Assembly (NCBI RefSeq): GCF_052180255.1
Contig: NZ_CP197466.1
Coordinates: forward strand, 1,302,001 to 1,366,000
Length of the DNA stretch: 64,000 nt
Direction: 5' to 3'
Origin: Paenibacillus_AM sp052180255
Lineage (GTDB): Bacteria; Bacillota; Bacilli; Paenibacillales; NBRC-103111
Below are positions 8,450 through 17,581 of the stretch, in pieces. The stretch's first letter is position 1; the number at the start of each line of letters is the position of its first letter. A program made the position numbers and the translations under genes. The notes beneath the pieces were generated by a model. It saw nothing but the letters and a program-made list of their open reading frames with translations. It made no database searches and was not told where the DNA came from.

Positions 8450-9133
8450 TTAAGCCGAAATCGTCTCAACCTCGACAGCCACTACATTCTCAAGTTGTTT
8501 AATCGAATAGTAAATGGAAGTTGTTCGCACCTTCCGGGAAGCGGAGAGAACCAATTGAATTTGCTGGTTGTTATCAATTAAATCTTTTACTTTAATATGT
8601 TTTACTCGCATATTCTCGCGCTCTATACTGTCAATCATACGCGCCATCTCGGAGTTTTGTCTGACAACAATTTTAACGGATAAATCTCTTTCACTGAGTT
8701 TCTGCGGACCCCATAGCTTAATGCCAAGTGGAAACAGGTTAATGGCGAGAATGATCAGGATAACAGCTGTGAACGCTTCGATATAGAAGCCGGCACCCGC
8801 AGCAATCCCGAGACCAGAAGCCGCCCATACCATCGCTGCGGTTGTAAGTCCTGAGATGACATCATTGCTGCGTCTTAGAATAGCACCTGCCCCGATAAAA
8901 CCAACCCCACTTACAACTTGTGCTGCAAGACGCATGGGGTCCATGTTCGTATGTCCAGGAACAGAGTAAATGTTCACGGCTTCAATTGACACGATGGTAA
9001 TGAGGCAGCTTGCTACGGATATGACCATACTTGTCTTCATCCCAAGTGGTTTATGTTTGAGTTGTCGATCGATTCCAATTAATAGTCCTAAAAGTAAAGA
9101 AGTGGAGAGCTTAATTAGAAATTCATAATGCAT
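8450..9133 (-). CDS. MgtC/SapB family membrane protein
   Basis: 227 residues with about four to five hydrophobic helices in the first 140 residues ('FLIKLSTSLLLGLLIGIDRQ', 'GVGFIGAGAILR', 'GLTTAAMVWAASGLGIAAGAGF') and a soluble ACT-like C-terminal domain. The family was first linked to magnesium and acid stress survival in pathogens and to membrane energetics; the exact activity is unsettled. The N-terminal 'GLLIGIDRQ' and the 'GLTTAA..W..A..G' stretch are its hallmarks. The ATG at 9133 follows a ggggggtcctat ribosome site. It lies between glp genes but has its own terminator, so a functional link to glycerol metabolism is not shown. Confidence 0.9.
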   Translation of the reverse strand: MHYEFLIKLSTSLLLGLLIGIDRQLKHKPLGMKTSMVISVASCLITIVSIEAVNIYSVPGHTNMDPMRLAAQVVSGVGFIGAGAILRRSNDVISGLTTAAMVWAASGLGIAAGAGFYIEAFTAVILIILAINLFPLGIKLWGPQKLSERDLSVKIVVRQNSEMARMIDSIERENMRVKHIKVKDLIDNNQQIQLVLSASRKVRTTSIYYSIKQLENVVAVEVETISA

Positions 9134-9200
9134 ATAGGACCCCCCTTGCCGTCGTTAGTAGTTGTTACTCAAATTGATCCGGGTAATGCCTAACATCCTC

Positions 9201-9240
9201 TTTTTAGAAAATGTGCTGAAGCATCAGCGCTTCAGCACAT
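9201..9240 (-). terminator. Terminator of the ugp-like operon
   Basis: A 12-bp perfect stem (atgtgctgaagc / gcttcagcacat, loop about 6 nt) at 9211-9240. In the minus-strand reading it is followed by tttctaaaaa, 17 nt past the binding-protein stop codon. Confidence 0.75.
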
Positions 9241-9257
9241 ATCGGTCTAATCTTATT

Positions 9258-10598
9258 TTACTTCTTCTGATTTACTTTGTTATCGTCTTGAATGAGTTTA
9301 TCTACTTTCTTAGTCAGATCATCAACAACACTCTTCGCATCTTTACCTGTGTATAACTGTTCAATTGCTGTTGCTGTCTCAAGCCTTACTTCAGGGAATA
9401 CGGAAATTAAAGCCCCAGCAGTAGATTTGCCTGATTTCGTGCTCTGAAGTTGTTTCACGGCAGTTAGGAACTGTGGTTTCTTAGCGTAAACGTCTTTTAG
9501 TACAGGTTCGTTCTGAGCTGCTTTTGTGATAGGGAAGTAACCTGTACCTGCAGCCCACTCTGCTTGGACACTAGGCTTCGTTACATATTTCATGAAATCC
9601 CAAGCACCTTGCTTCTCATCTTCGGCAACACTCTTCATCGTCCAGAGGGATGCACCACCGATGATTACACCATTAGGTTGTTTGCCATCAGGTGTGGGTA
9701 AGAAGCCTGTACCGACTTCAAACTTGGAATCCTTAAGAACAGTGGAAATACCTGCTGTGGAATCCATATACATGGCGACTTTGCCAGAAGCAAATGCTGC
9801 ACGAAGATCGTCCCATTTACGTCCGTAGTTACCAAGTGTACCTTCTTTATTCATATCGCCAAGCCAGTTAAAGATGCCAAGATTTGCTTCGGAACTAAGT
9901 AGTGATTTGGTTGCTACAGCATCACGACCGTTACCATTGTCTACGAAGTCAGCTTGTTGATTGGCAAGAAGCTGTTCAATAAACCAACCATAGATGAGGA
10001 TCGCAAAGCCTTTTTCGTTCTTTGCATCGTTCGTTAATTTCTTTGCGGCAGCTTTGATTTCGTTATAGGTCTTTGGTGGATTTGCAGGGTCTAATCCTGC
10101 TGCTTTGAATTTATCCTTGTTATACACAAGAATAGGATTAGATGAGTTGAAAGGTAGGGAGTTCAACTTGCCATTAATTGTATAATAATTCAGAATGTTA
10201 GGTTCCCACTGTGACACGTCAAATTTCTCTTTATCGATGAAGTCTTGTACAGGTTGAGCAAATCCACTTTCAATCATATACTTGGTTCCAATTTCTTGTA
10301 CTTGAATGAGAGTTGGTGCTTCTGGCGTGCTTCCGACTGTTTTTAGCTTTGTCAGCGATTCTTCGTAAGTACCTTGGAAAATCGCATCCACATAATACTT
10401 CTTCTGGCTCTTGTTATAATCATCTGAAATTTTCTTAATCAGCTCACCGCCGATGCCGCTCATACCGTGCCAGAAGGAGACTTTGATTCTTCCATCTTCA
10501 GATTGCCTTGCTTTGGCGCTTGACGCAGAATTGCTGCAGCCTGAAGATACGAGCAATGCGGTACTCAAGATTGCGATTGCTAAACTTCTTTTTTTCAT
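9258..10598 (-). CDS. ugpB: Glycerol-3-phosphate-type ABC transporter binding lipoprotein (UgpB-like)
   Basis: 446-residue extracellular solute-binding protein. The lipobox 'LLVSSGC' puts the mature lipidated Cys at residue 21. Specific resemblance to E. coli UgpB can be seen rather than to generic maltose-type proteins: 'FWHGMSG', 'PFNSSNPILVYNKD', 'GLDPANPPKT', 'VIIGGASLW', and 'TGYFPITKAA'. UgpB captures sn-glycerol-3-phosphate or its diesters. It is the last gene of a three-gene minus-strand operon (two permeases first) placed among glpD, glpP and glpK, which strengthens the substrate call. No ATPase gene accompanies it, so a shared MsmX/UgpC-like ATPase elsewhere is expected. The length is normal. 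Confidence 0.85.
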   Translation of the reverse strand: MKKRSLAIAILSTALLVSSGCSNSASSAKARQSEDGRIKVSFWHGMSGIGGELIKKISDDYNKSQKKYYVDAIFQGTYEESLTKLKTVGSTPEAPTLIQVQEIGTKYMIESGFAQPVQDFIDKEKFDVSQWEPNILNYYTINGKLNSLPFNSSNPILVYNKDKFKAAGLDPANPPKTYNEIKAAAKKLTNDAKNEKGFAILIYGWFIEQLLANQQADFVDNGNGRDAVATKSLLSSEANLGIFNWLGDMNKEGTLGNYGRKWDDLRAAFASGKVAMYMDSTAGISTVLKDSKFEVGTGFLPTPDGKQPNGVIIGGASLWTMKSVAEDEKQGAWDFMKYVTKPSVQAEWAAGTGYFPITKAAQNEPVLKDVYAKKPQFLTAVKQLQSTKSGKSTAGALISVFPEVRLETATAIEQLYTGKDAKSVVDDLTKKVDKLIQDDNKVNQKK

Positions 10599-10628
10599 GA
10601 GATATTCCTCTTTTCATCCATATATTAT

Positions 10629-11450
10629 TTATCCCTTTAAAGCCCCTGAAGTAATCCCACGTTTGAGTTGTTTGAAACTCAGGAACAAGAAAAGCAGCGT
10701 CGGAATAAGCACAATACATACGCCTGCCATGACAACTGGCCAGTTGGTGTTCGTCTCTTGTGCTTGCATCATCTTAATTCCAATCTGGACAGTACGTACA
10801 CTTTCATTCGTAGTCGAAAGAAGTGGCCATAAATATTGGTTCCAAGTCGTTAAGAAACCATATACCCCTAAAGCGCTGAGCATTGACTTGGAAAGTGGCA
10901 GCACGATGGATATGAAATATCGGAAATGTCCACATCCTTCAAGTTCTGCAGCTTCATGCAATTCCTTAGGTAAGGTAAGAAAATGCTGTCGGAGTAGAAA
11001 GATACCGAAAGCGACTGCGAAGAATGGAATCGATAATCCTTGGTACGTATTGATCCAGTTGAGATTAAGGATGGTGAGGTAATTCGGGATCATCGTTGCT
11101 TCCCAAGGAATCATCATCGTTGAGATAATGAGCGCGAAGACGACAGATCTACCTTTAAAGGGTATAAACACGATACCAAAGGCAGCGAGTGAACATACAG
11201 CAATTTGTCCGACCATGACAGATAAAGAGACAATTAAGCTGTTCAACATAAATTTTGTTAAGGGTACACTTGAAAGCGCTTTACTAAAGTTATCGAATGA
11301 GAACGTAGACGGGAAGAACGTTCCTGTCATGATTTCATCTGATGTCATGAAGCTAGCAAGGACCACATAGACGACAGGGAAGAACATGATGACTGAAACT
11401 AGGCAAAGAATGAGATAGTGCAGTGTTCTTTGAGCTAGGGATGTTTTCAT
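10629..11450 (-). CDS. ugpE: ABC transporter permease (UgpE-like)
   Basis: 273 residues, six predicted helices, MalG/UgpE type. The EAA loop 'ELHEAAELEGCGHFRYFISIVLPLS' lies near residue 185 and contacts the ATPase. Its ATG overlaps the stop of the upstream permease by 4 nt (ATGA), a sign of translational coupling, and the binding-protein gene follows after 30 nt. It forms the membrane channel with the other permease. Substrate (glycerol-3-P or its diesters) is inferred from UgpB and the glp context. Confidence 0.85.
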   Translation of the reverse strand: MKTSLAQRTLHYLILCLVSVIMFFPVVYVVLASFMTSDEIMTGTFFPSTFSFDNFSKALSSVPLTKFMLNSLIVSLSVMVGQIAVCSLAAFGIVFIPFKGRSVVFALIISTMMIPWEATMIPNYLTILNLNWINTYQGLSIPFFAVAFGIFLLRQHFLTLPKELHEAAELEGCGHFRYFISIVLPLSKSMLSALGVYGFLTTWNQYLWPLLSTTNESVRTVQIGIKMMQAQETNTNWPVVMAGVCIVLIPTLLFLFLSFKQLKRGITSGALKG

Positions 11451-12367
11451 TGATAATGCACCTTCTTTTCGCCTACTTTAAATTGAATGATTGTAATGAT
11501 TAGGATGATGACGAATAGAATAATGGCTTGTGCACTAGCAAGGCCGTATTTCGTATGTATAAATGCATTCTGATAGATCGAATACACGATCAGATTCGTC
11601 GATTCTGCGGGTCCGCCCTGAGTCAAGATATCAATTTGACCGAAAGACTGGAAGGAATGAATCACCGTCACGATAATGACGAAGAACAACGTTGGCGAGA
11701 CGAGCGGAATCGTAATTTTGAACAATCTTGTAAAATAGCCAGCGCCATCAATTTTAGCAGCTTCGTACATGTCTTCAGGAATATTTTGCAAGCCGCTTAG
11801 CAGGATGATGTAGTTGAATCCGATACCCATCCAGATGGATGTTGCAGCGATAGATATTAAGGCCCACTTCGGATCGGTTAACCAATGAATAGGTGAGATG
11901 CCTACCAAGCCTATGATATGATTCAGAAAGCCAATGGTAGGGTGGAATAAAAATAGAAACATCATTGAACCTGCCGCAACCGATACTCCCATTGTAGATG
12001 AAAAGATGACTCGGAATATCCCGATTGCCCGTATCTTTTCGCTGGATATAACGGCAAGAAATAAGGCGATCACGACACCAAGCGGCACCGTATAAAGCAC
12101 ATAGAGGAAAGTTCCACGCATCGAAATGAGAAAGCTTTCTGATGTGAAAAGATTAATAAAGTTATCCAATCCTGCGAATGTGACCGGGATACCACGATTG
12201 TTCGTGTAGTAAAAGCTGTAATAAATCGTTTTCAAAACAGGATAAAAAATAAATACTGACATGAGAATAAGAGCAGGAGCGAGATAAACCATTCCCCAAA
12301 AAAACTTGGAACGTTCTTTGGACTTCTTCCTTACCTGTACACGGGAGTCATTTGCAAGTTGACTCAT
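11447..12367 (-). CDS. ugpA: ABC transporter permease (UgpA-like)
   Basis: 306 residues. An N-terminal basic stretch of about 20 residues precedes the first helix ('GMVYLAPALILMSVFIFYPV', typical MalF/UgpA opening). Six helices follow, with the EAA loop 'DMYEAAKIDGAGYFTRLFKITIPL' near residue 205. It is the first gene of the operon, with a promoter at 12492-12520 and a leader hairpin at 12391-12458, so control by GlpP antitermination is likely. A gggggaca ribosome site precedes the ATG at 12367. Confidence 0.85.
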   Translation of the reverse strand: MSQLANDSRVQVRKKSKERSKFFWGMVYLAPALILMSVFIFYPVLKTIYYSFYYTNNRGIPVTFAGLDNFINLFTSESFLISMRGTFLYVLYTVPLGVVIALFLAVISSEKIRAIGIFRVIFSSTMGVSVAAGSMMFLFLFHPTIGFLNHIIGLVGISPIHWLTDPKWALISIAATSIWMGIGFNYIILLSGLQNIPEDMYEAAKIDGAGYFTRLFKITIPLVSPTLFFVIIVTVIHSFQSFGQIDILTQGGPAESTNLIVYSIYQNAFIHTKYGLASAQAIILFVIILIITIIQFKVGEKKVHYQ

Positions 12368-12390
12368 TGAATCTTGTCCCCCTTTTTAGT

Positions 12391-12458
12391 GGAAAAAATA
12401 AAAGAAGACCATTCATTACCTGCATATGAAAATATATGAGGTAGCATGAGGTCTTCTC
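12391..12458 (-). promoter_or_regulatory. Leader terminator of the ugp-like operon, probable GlpP target
   Basis: On the minus strand the leader folds into a long hairpin: agaagacc at the base pairs with ggtcttct, and further partial pairing runs through the stem. It is followed by tttattttttcc and then the ribosome site of ugpA. As in the glpD leader, an intrinsic terminator stands between promoter and start codon. Both leaders have ggaga and agacc close together just before or in the 5' arm. Confidence 0.65.
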
Positions 12459-12491
12459 CATTTCGATAACCAAGTTATTAACTTATAATTT

Positions 12492-12520
12492 AGTATATTG
12501 AAATAATTTTTTTAAATCAA
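12492..12520 (-). promoter_or_regulatory. Sigma-A promoter of the ugp-like operon
   Basis: On the minus strand TTGATT (12515-12520) and TATACT (12492-12497) are separated by exactly 17 nt. The transcript would start near 12485, giving a leader of about 118 nt that includes the hairpin. Confidence 0.7.
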
Positions 12521-12588
12521 TACTTGTTTTTGTAATAGGAGGCGATTTACAGTAAAAACATATTTACTACACGGAAGAGGGGAAAAGC

Positions 12589-13164
12589 ATGCATTTTATG
12601 AATCAGCGGATATTACCAGCGGTGAGACAAATGAAAGATTTTGAGAAGTTGTTAGCTAGTTCCTATGAGTATATGATTATGCTAGATATTCATATCTCGC
12701 AAATTCGTAGTGTATTTCAATTAGCAAGAGAGAATCGGAAGAAGTTGATGCTGCATGTCGATCTGATTAATGGGTTGCAAAGTGATCAATATGCGACGGA
12801 ATATTTATGTCAGGAATTTAAACCTGATGGACTGCTCTCAACGAAGGCGAGTGTTATTTTGAAAGCGAAAGAAAAAGGGGTGCTTGCTATCCAGCGTATT
12901 TTTCTGCTCGATAACAGTGCATTAACGAAAAGTTATTCCCTGCTGGAAAAGACGAAGCCAGATTATATTGAGGTTATGCCAGGTGCGATGCTTCATATCA
13001 TTAAGGAAGATAAGACGTTTCATACCGATATTCCGATTCTTGCAGGCGGATTTATTCGTTCTGCTCATGATGTTGAGCATGCACTTCAGTTAGGCGCAAT
13101 CACAGTGACGACTTCGAATAAAGATCTTTGGCGAGAGTATGAGTCTTACAATACATATAAATAA
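12589..13164 (+). CDS. glpP: Glycerol-3-phosphate responsive antiterminator
   Basis: 191-residue GlpP family protein (TIM-barrel-like) that, bound to glycerol-3-phosphate, prevents termination in the leaders of glp mRNAs. Typical segments are 'FMLDIHI'-like 'YMIMLDIHISQI', 'LHVDLINGL', 'DGLLSTKASVI', 'IEVMPG' and 'PILAGGFI'. The ATG at 12589 follows gagggg; a second ATG at 12598 is possible. It is divergent from the ugp-like operon and 29 nt before glpK, so the regulator, its kinase partner and two candidate targets (ugp leader, glpD leader) are all here. No glpF facilitator gene is present in the cluster. Confidence 0.94.
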   Translation: MHFMNQRILPAVRQMKDFEKLLASSYEYMIMLDIHISQIRSVFQLARENRKKLMLHVDLINGLQSDQYATEYLCQEFKPDGLLSTKASVILKAKEKGVLAIQRIFLLDNSALTKSYSLLEKTKPDYIEVMPGAMLHIIKEDKTFHTDIPILAGGFIRSAHDVEHALQLGAITVTTSNKDLWREYESYNTYK

Positions 13165-13193
13165 AGTTGAGTATACAGAAAGGGAGATTGATG

Positions 13194-14684
13194 ATGGATA
13201 CTTATATCCTGTCGTTGGATCAAGGCACGACAAGTTCTAGAGCAATACTTTTTAATCAAGCAGGAGAAATCGTTCATTCCTCACAAAAGGAATTTCAGCA
13301 ATATTTTCCGAAACCGGGCTATGTAGAGCATCATCCGCAAGAAATTTGGGGTTCGATCGTAGCTGTTATCGCGAGTTGTTTAATGGAGTCGGGTATACAA
13401 CCTCGTCAAATTGCGGGGATTGGCATTACGAATCAACGCGAGACGACGATAGTGTGGGATAAATATACCGGTGAGCCTGTATATCCAGCCATCGTCTGGC
13501 AATCTAGACAAACGAGCGAAATTTGCGAGCAATTGAAGGAGCAGGGGCATGAGGAACTCTTTAGAGCCAAAACCGGGCTTCTACTCGATGCTTATTTTTC
13601 AGGCACGAAAGTGAAATGGATTCTGGATCATGTTGAAGGTGCGAGAGAAAGAGCAGAGCGTGGAGATTTATTGTTCGGTACAGTTGATACTTGGCTCGTC
13701 TGGAAGCTAACAGGTCATTCCGTACATGTGACGGATTACTCGAATGCTTCACGCACATTGATGTACAACATTCATGATTTAGAGTGGGATGAAGAGCTGC
13801 TAAACCTTCTAACGATTCCTCAATCGATGCTACCGGCAGTTCGTCAGTCGTCTGAAGTGGTAGGTACAACTGCGCCAGAGCTATTTTTTGGAGAGCAAAT
13901 TCCGATTGCAGGTATGGCAGGCGATCAGCAGGCAGCACTATTTGGCCAAGCTTGTTATGCAAAAGGCATGGCGAAAAATACATATGGAACGGGCTGCTTT
14001 ATGTTGATGAATACCGGAGAAAGGGCAGTCGTATCCCAACGTGGACTGCTGACAACAATTGCCTGGGGTATGAATGGTAAGGTGGAATATGCGCTAGAAG
14101 GAAGTATATTTGTGGCTGGCTCGGCGGTACAATGGCTGCGTGATGGACTTCGTATGATCAAAAGTTCGGAGGACAGCGAGGATTATGCATGGAGAGTGAA
14201 ATCGACCGATGGTGTGTATGTCGTTCCAGCTTTCGTTGGACTTGGGACGCCTTATTGGGATAGCGAAGTGAGAGGGTCTGTTTTTGGAATAACGAGGGGA
14301 ACTACAAAGGAACATTTCATTCGCGCTACACTTGAATCTCTGGCCTATCAGACAAAAGATGTGCTTACAGCGATGGAGGCAGATTCCGGCATTCAGTTAA
14401 ATTCATTACGCGTAGATGGCGGGGCGACGGCAAACCGATTTCTAATGCAATTTCAAAGTGACATATTGGGCGTATGTGTCGAACGTCCTGCTGTCAGTGA
14501 GACAACTGCGCTTGGAGCAGCCTATTTAGCAGGACTCGCAGTTGGCTATTGGCGGGATCAGGACGAAATTAGGCAACAGCAGAAACTAGATTGCACTTTT
14601 GAACCGAATATGGATGATCAGACAAGAGATGGATTGTATCAAGGTTGGCAAAAAGCGATTCGCGCAGCGATGGCTTTTAAATAA
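13194..14684 (+). CDS. glpK: Glycerol kinase
   Basis: Phosphorylates glycerol to glycerol-3-phosphate with ATP. 496 residues from ATG 13194, the standard length, beginning MDTYILSLDQGTTSSRA with the FGGY-family phosphate-1 motif. Later family features include 'GITNQRETTIVWD', 'TYGTGCFML', and 'DGGATANRFLMQFQSD'. Gggag lies 7 nt before 13194; ATG 13191 and TTG 13167 are less fitting alternatives. It is co-transcribed with glpP. Product glycerol-3-P serves as GlpD substrate and as GlpP inducer. Confidence 0.97.
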   Translation: MDTYILSLDQGTTSSRAILFNQAGEIVHSSQKEFQQYFPKPGYVEHHPQEIWGSIVAVIASCLMESGIQPRQIAGIGITNQRETTIVWDKYTGEPVYPAIVWQSRQTSEICEQLKEQGHEELFRAKTGLLLDAYFSGTKVKWILDHVEGARERAERGDLLFGTVDTWLVWKLTGHSVHVTDYSNASRTLMYNIHDLEWDEELLNLLTIPQSMLPAVRQSSEVVGTTAPELFFGEQIPIAGMAGDQQAALFGQACYAKGMAKNTYGTGCFMLMNTGERAVVSQRGLLTTIAWGMNGKVEYALEGSIFVAGSAVQWLRDGLRMIKSSEDSEDYAWRVKSTDGVYVVPAFVGLGTPYWDSEVRGSVFGITRGTTKEHFIRATLESLAYQTKDVLTAMEADSGIQLNSLRVDGGATANRFLMQFQSDILGVCVERPAVSETTALGAAYLAGLAVGYWRDQDEIRQQQKLDCTFEPNMDDQTRDGLYQGWQKAIRAAMAFK

Positions 14685-14749
14685 GGGTTTAATTTTTCCA
14701 TAATTTATGAGAAGATTAATAGCATTACGGTAAATGGGGAGGAACTTAG

Positions 14750-16042
14750 ATGTCTAAAGCTCGTACTTTATCCTTTGAAACACTAGCGGTTCATGCAGGA
14801 CAAGAGATCGATCCAACTACATTATCTAGGGCTGTTCCGCTGTATCAGACGACTTCTTATGGTTTCCGCGATACAGATCATGCGGCAGATTTATTTGCAC
14901 TAAAGGAATTTGGTAACATTTATACTCGCTTAATGAACCCGACAACCGATGTGTTTGAAAAAAGAGTTGCTGCGCTTGAAGGTGCTCCTGCAGCACTTGC
15001 GACAGCATCCGGTCAAGCTGCCATCACGTATGCCATTATGAATATCGCAGGAAGCGGCGATGAAATTGTGTCTGCGTCCACATTGTATGGTGGAACTTAT
15101 AACTTATTCTCCACAACCCTTTCAAAACTTGGTATTCATGTAAAGTTTGTCGATGCAAGTGATCCTGAAAATTTCCGCGGCGCGATTACAGATCGTACAA
15201 AAGCGTTGTATGCAGAAGCAATTGGTAATCCGAAGGGTGATGTACTCGACATCGAAGCAGTAGCTCAAATTGCACATGAGCATGGCATCCCATTAATCAT
15301 TGATAATACATTCCCTAGTCCTTATTTACTTCGTCCAATTGAGCATGGCGCAGATATTGTTGTGCATTCCGCAACGAAATTCATCGGTGGACATGGTACA
15401 TCCATTGGCGGTGTTATCGTAGATGGCGGTACATTTGATTGGAAGCAGAACGATAAATTCCCAGGTCTTACAGAGCCGGATTCCAGTTATCACGGCGTCG
15501 TATTTGCCGATGCAGTTGGGCCGATTGCTTATGTCATTAAAGCGCGTGTTCAATTGATGCGGGATATGGGTGCTACCATCTCACCATTTAATTCATTCTT
15601 ACTCCTGCAAGGATTGGAAACTCTTCACCTTCGTATGGAGCGTCACTGTTCGAATGCACAGAAGGTAGCGGAATTCTTGGAGCAGCATGAGGGTGTTGAT
15701 TGGGTTAGTTATGCAGGACTTCCAAGCCATAGCTCCTACCAATTGGCGCAAAAATATTTACCTAAAGGTGCTGGAGCGATTATGACTTTCGGCATTAAAG
15801 GTGGAATTGAAGCGGGTCGTAAAGTAATTAACGCCGTACAACTCTTTTCCCATCTGGCGAATGTCGGAGATTCCAAGTCACTGATTATCCATCCTGCAAG
15901 TACAACGCATCAGCAATTGGATGAGCAAGAGCAGATTGCAGCAGGTGTAATGCCGGGTATGATCAGACTTTCAATTGGAACAGAAGCGATCGACGATATC
16001 TTGTATGATTTGGATCAAGCGATTCGTGCAAGCCAGGCGTGA
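14750..16042 (+). CDS. metY: O-acetylhomoserine sulfhydrylase (homocysteine synthase)
   Basis: PLP enzyme of the Cys/Met metabolism family. 430 residues, which fits the longer MetY branch (about 430) rather than cystathionine enzymes (about 380). The PLP lysine is Lys210 in 'VHSATKFIGGHG'; the N-terminal 'FETLAVHAGQEIDPTT' and 'YTRLMNPTTDVFEKR' are typical. It makes homocysteine from O-acetylhomoserine and sulfide. The 65-nt gap from glpK has a ggggagg ribosome site but no room for a SAM riboswitch, so the gene may be read partly from the glpK transcript. A terminator follows. Confidence 0.93.
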   Translation: MSKARTLSFETLAVHAGQEIDPTTLSRAVPLYQTTSYGFRDTDHAADLFALKEFGNIYTRLMNPTTDVFEKRVAALEGAPAALATASGQAAITYAIMNIAGSGDEIVSASTLYGGTYNLFSTTLSKLGIHVKFVDASDPENFRGAITDRTKALYAEAIGNPKGDVLDIEAVAQIAHEHGIPLIIDNTFPSPYLLRPIEHGADIVVHSATKFIGGHGTSIGGVIVDGGTFDWKQNDKFPGLTEPDSSYHGVVFADAVGPIAYVIKARVQLMRDMGATISPFNSFLLLQGLETLHLRMERHCSNAQKVAEFLEQHEGVDWVSYAGLPSHSSYQLAQKYLPKGAGAIMTFGIKGGIEAGRKVINAVQLFSHLANVGDSKSLIIHPASTTHQQLDEQEQIAAGVMPGMIRLSIGTEAIDDILYDLDQAIRASQA

Positions 16043-16067
16043 ATCTTTTTAACATAAAACAACTATT

Positions 16068-16106
16068 AAAAAGGCGTTCTTAGCGTATGCTAAGAATGCT
16101 TTTTTC
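16068..16106 (+). terminator. Terminator of metY
   Basis: Stem aaaaggcgttcttagc / gctaagaatgctttt with one mismatch and a gtat loop, followed by ttttttctttc. Confidence 0.8.
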
Positions 16107-16180
16107 TTTCAAATCGGGAAATTTATGTTATAATCGTAACTTATAAATGACAACTTAGAATAAACGGAGCGATTTTTTGA

Positions 16181-17524
16181 ATGACAAAACAGGACGAACA
16201 ATGGACCAGTAGGTTCGGATTTATTTTGGCTGCAGCCGGATCTGCGATCGGTTTGGGCGCAATTTGGAAGTTTCCTTATATGGTTGGAACAAGCGGTGGC
16301 GGTGCATTTTTCTTACTATTTATCGCTTTTACGATCTTAATTGGACTTCCACTTCTCTTAGCTGAATTTGTTATCGGTCGTAGCACAGGGAAGGAAGCGG
16401 TATCCGCCTACCAAGAGATTGCACCAAAAACTCGATGGTACTGGCTTGGTTATGTGGGTATACTCACAGCCGGCATTTTGCTATCTTTTTATGCGGTAGT
16501 GGGTGGCTGGATTCTGATTTATTTGTTTAAAAGTATGACAGGGCAGTTGTTGCATCCAGCAGAGGGATATAGCGAATTGTTCAATAAAATAATATCGAAT
16601 CCCTACGAGGCAGTAGGGGCACAATTAGTTTTTATTATACTAACCATTGTAGTAGTGGCTCGTGGAGTCAAGGATGGGATAGAAAAATCAAGTAAATACA
16701 TGATGCCAGCGTTATTTATCCTATTCATCGCCTTAATTGTGAGATCGTTGACATTAGATGGCTCTATGGCGGGTGTAACTTTCTTCTTATGGCCTGACTT
16801 TTCGAAGTTAGATGCTCACGCAATATTATTTGCACTTGGTCAATCATTCTTCTCCCTCAGTGTGGGGGTATCCGTAATGGCGACCTACAGTTCCTATCTG
16901 AGCAAAGAAGAAAGCTTAACAAATTCAGCATTTTCAATTGTTGGATTAAACTTAATGATCTCCTTATTTGCTGGCCTAGCGATTTTCCCAGCGATCTTCT
17001 CCCTTGGGATGAAGCCTGAGGCAGGACCGGGGCTGTTGTTCATCGTGTTACCATCGGTATTTGAACATATTCCGATGGGCAGACTATTTTTAATGATGTT
17101 CTTGGCCTTGTTCTTATTTGCTACACTAACATCTGCATTCTCTATGCTTGAAATTATTGTTGCTTCATTGACGAAAGGTGCAACTGAAAAGCGGGTGAAA
17201 TGGGCATGGATTGTAGGCATCATTATATTTATCATTGGGATCCCATCTGCACTTTCTTTCGGTATCGCAGGGGACATTAAAATCTTTGGTCAAACATTCT
17301 TCGATGCAGCTGATTATTTAGTCAGTAACATTTTGCTGCCACTAGGCGCACTCTTGATCTCGATCTTCGTTCCACTGCGTATGAAGCGCGAGGTGCTTAT
17401 GCATGAATTGCATGTGGCAACTTCAATTGGTAAAAAGATGTTTGTCGTATGGCTCATGCTGCTTCGTTATCTCGTGCCACTCGTTATTGTACTTGTGTTC
17501 TTGAATGTAATTGGGATTATATAA
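16181..17524 (+). CDS. Sodium-dependent NSS-family transporter
   Basis: 447 residues, about 11-12 hydrophobic helices. The opening 'RFGFILAAAGSAIGLGAIWKFPY' with the unwound TM1 region and the following 'GTSGGGAFFLLF' are diagnostic for neurotransmitter:sodium symporters (SNF). Bacterial members import amino acids or related amines with Na+; the substrate cannot be told here. The ATG at 16181 follows acggagcg by a somewhat long spacer. A TATAAT box at about 16128 suggests its own promoter after the metY terminator. Monocistronic. Confidence 0.93.
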   Translation: MTKQDEQWTSRFGFILAAAGSAIGLGAIWKFPYMVGTSGGGAFFLLFIAFTILIGLPLLLAEFVIGRSTGKEAVSAYQEIAPKTRWYWLGYVGILTAGILLSFYAVVGGWILIYLFKSMTGQLLHPAEGYSELFNKIISNPYEAVGAQLVFIILTIVVVARGVKDGIEKSSKYMMPALFILFIALIVRSLTLDGSMAGVTFFLWPDFSKLDAHAILFALGQSFFSLSVGVSVMATYSSYLSKEESLTNSAFSIVGLNLMISLFAGLAIFPAIFSLGMKPEAGPGLLFIVLPSVFEHIPMGRLFLMMFLALFLFATLTSAFSMLEIIVASLTKGATEKRVKWAWIVGIIIFIIGIPSALSFGIAGDIKIFGQTFFDAADYLVSNILLPLGALLISIFVPLRMKREVLMHELHVATSIGKKMFVVWLMLLRYLVPLVIVLVFLNVIGII

Positions 17525-17526
17525 AT

Positions 17527-17569
17527 AAAAGGAGTCCACGGCGGTTCATACCGTCAGGGCTCCTTTTTT
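17527..17569 (+). terminator. Terminator of the NSS transporter gene
   Basis: Stem aaaggag...cc / gg...ctccttt with an inner acggcgg/ccgt portion, followed by a T6 tract. Confidence 0.8.
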
Positions 17570-17581
17570 GATGTCAGCTAC

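Noticed and set aside
10453..11082. 209-codon open frame on the plus strand
   Set aside because: Antisense to ugpB/ugpE, whose families are certain; no start signals.
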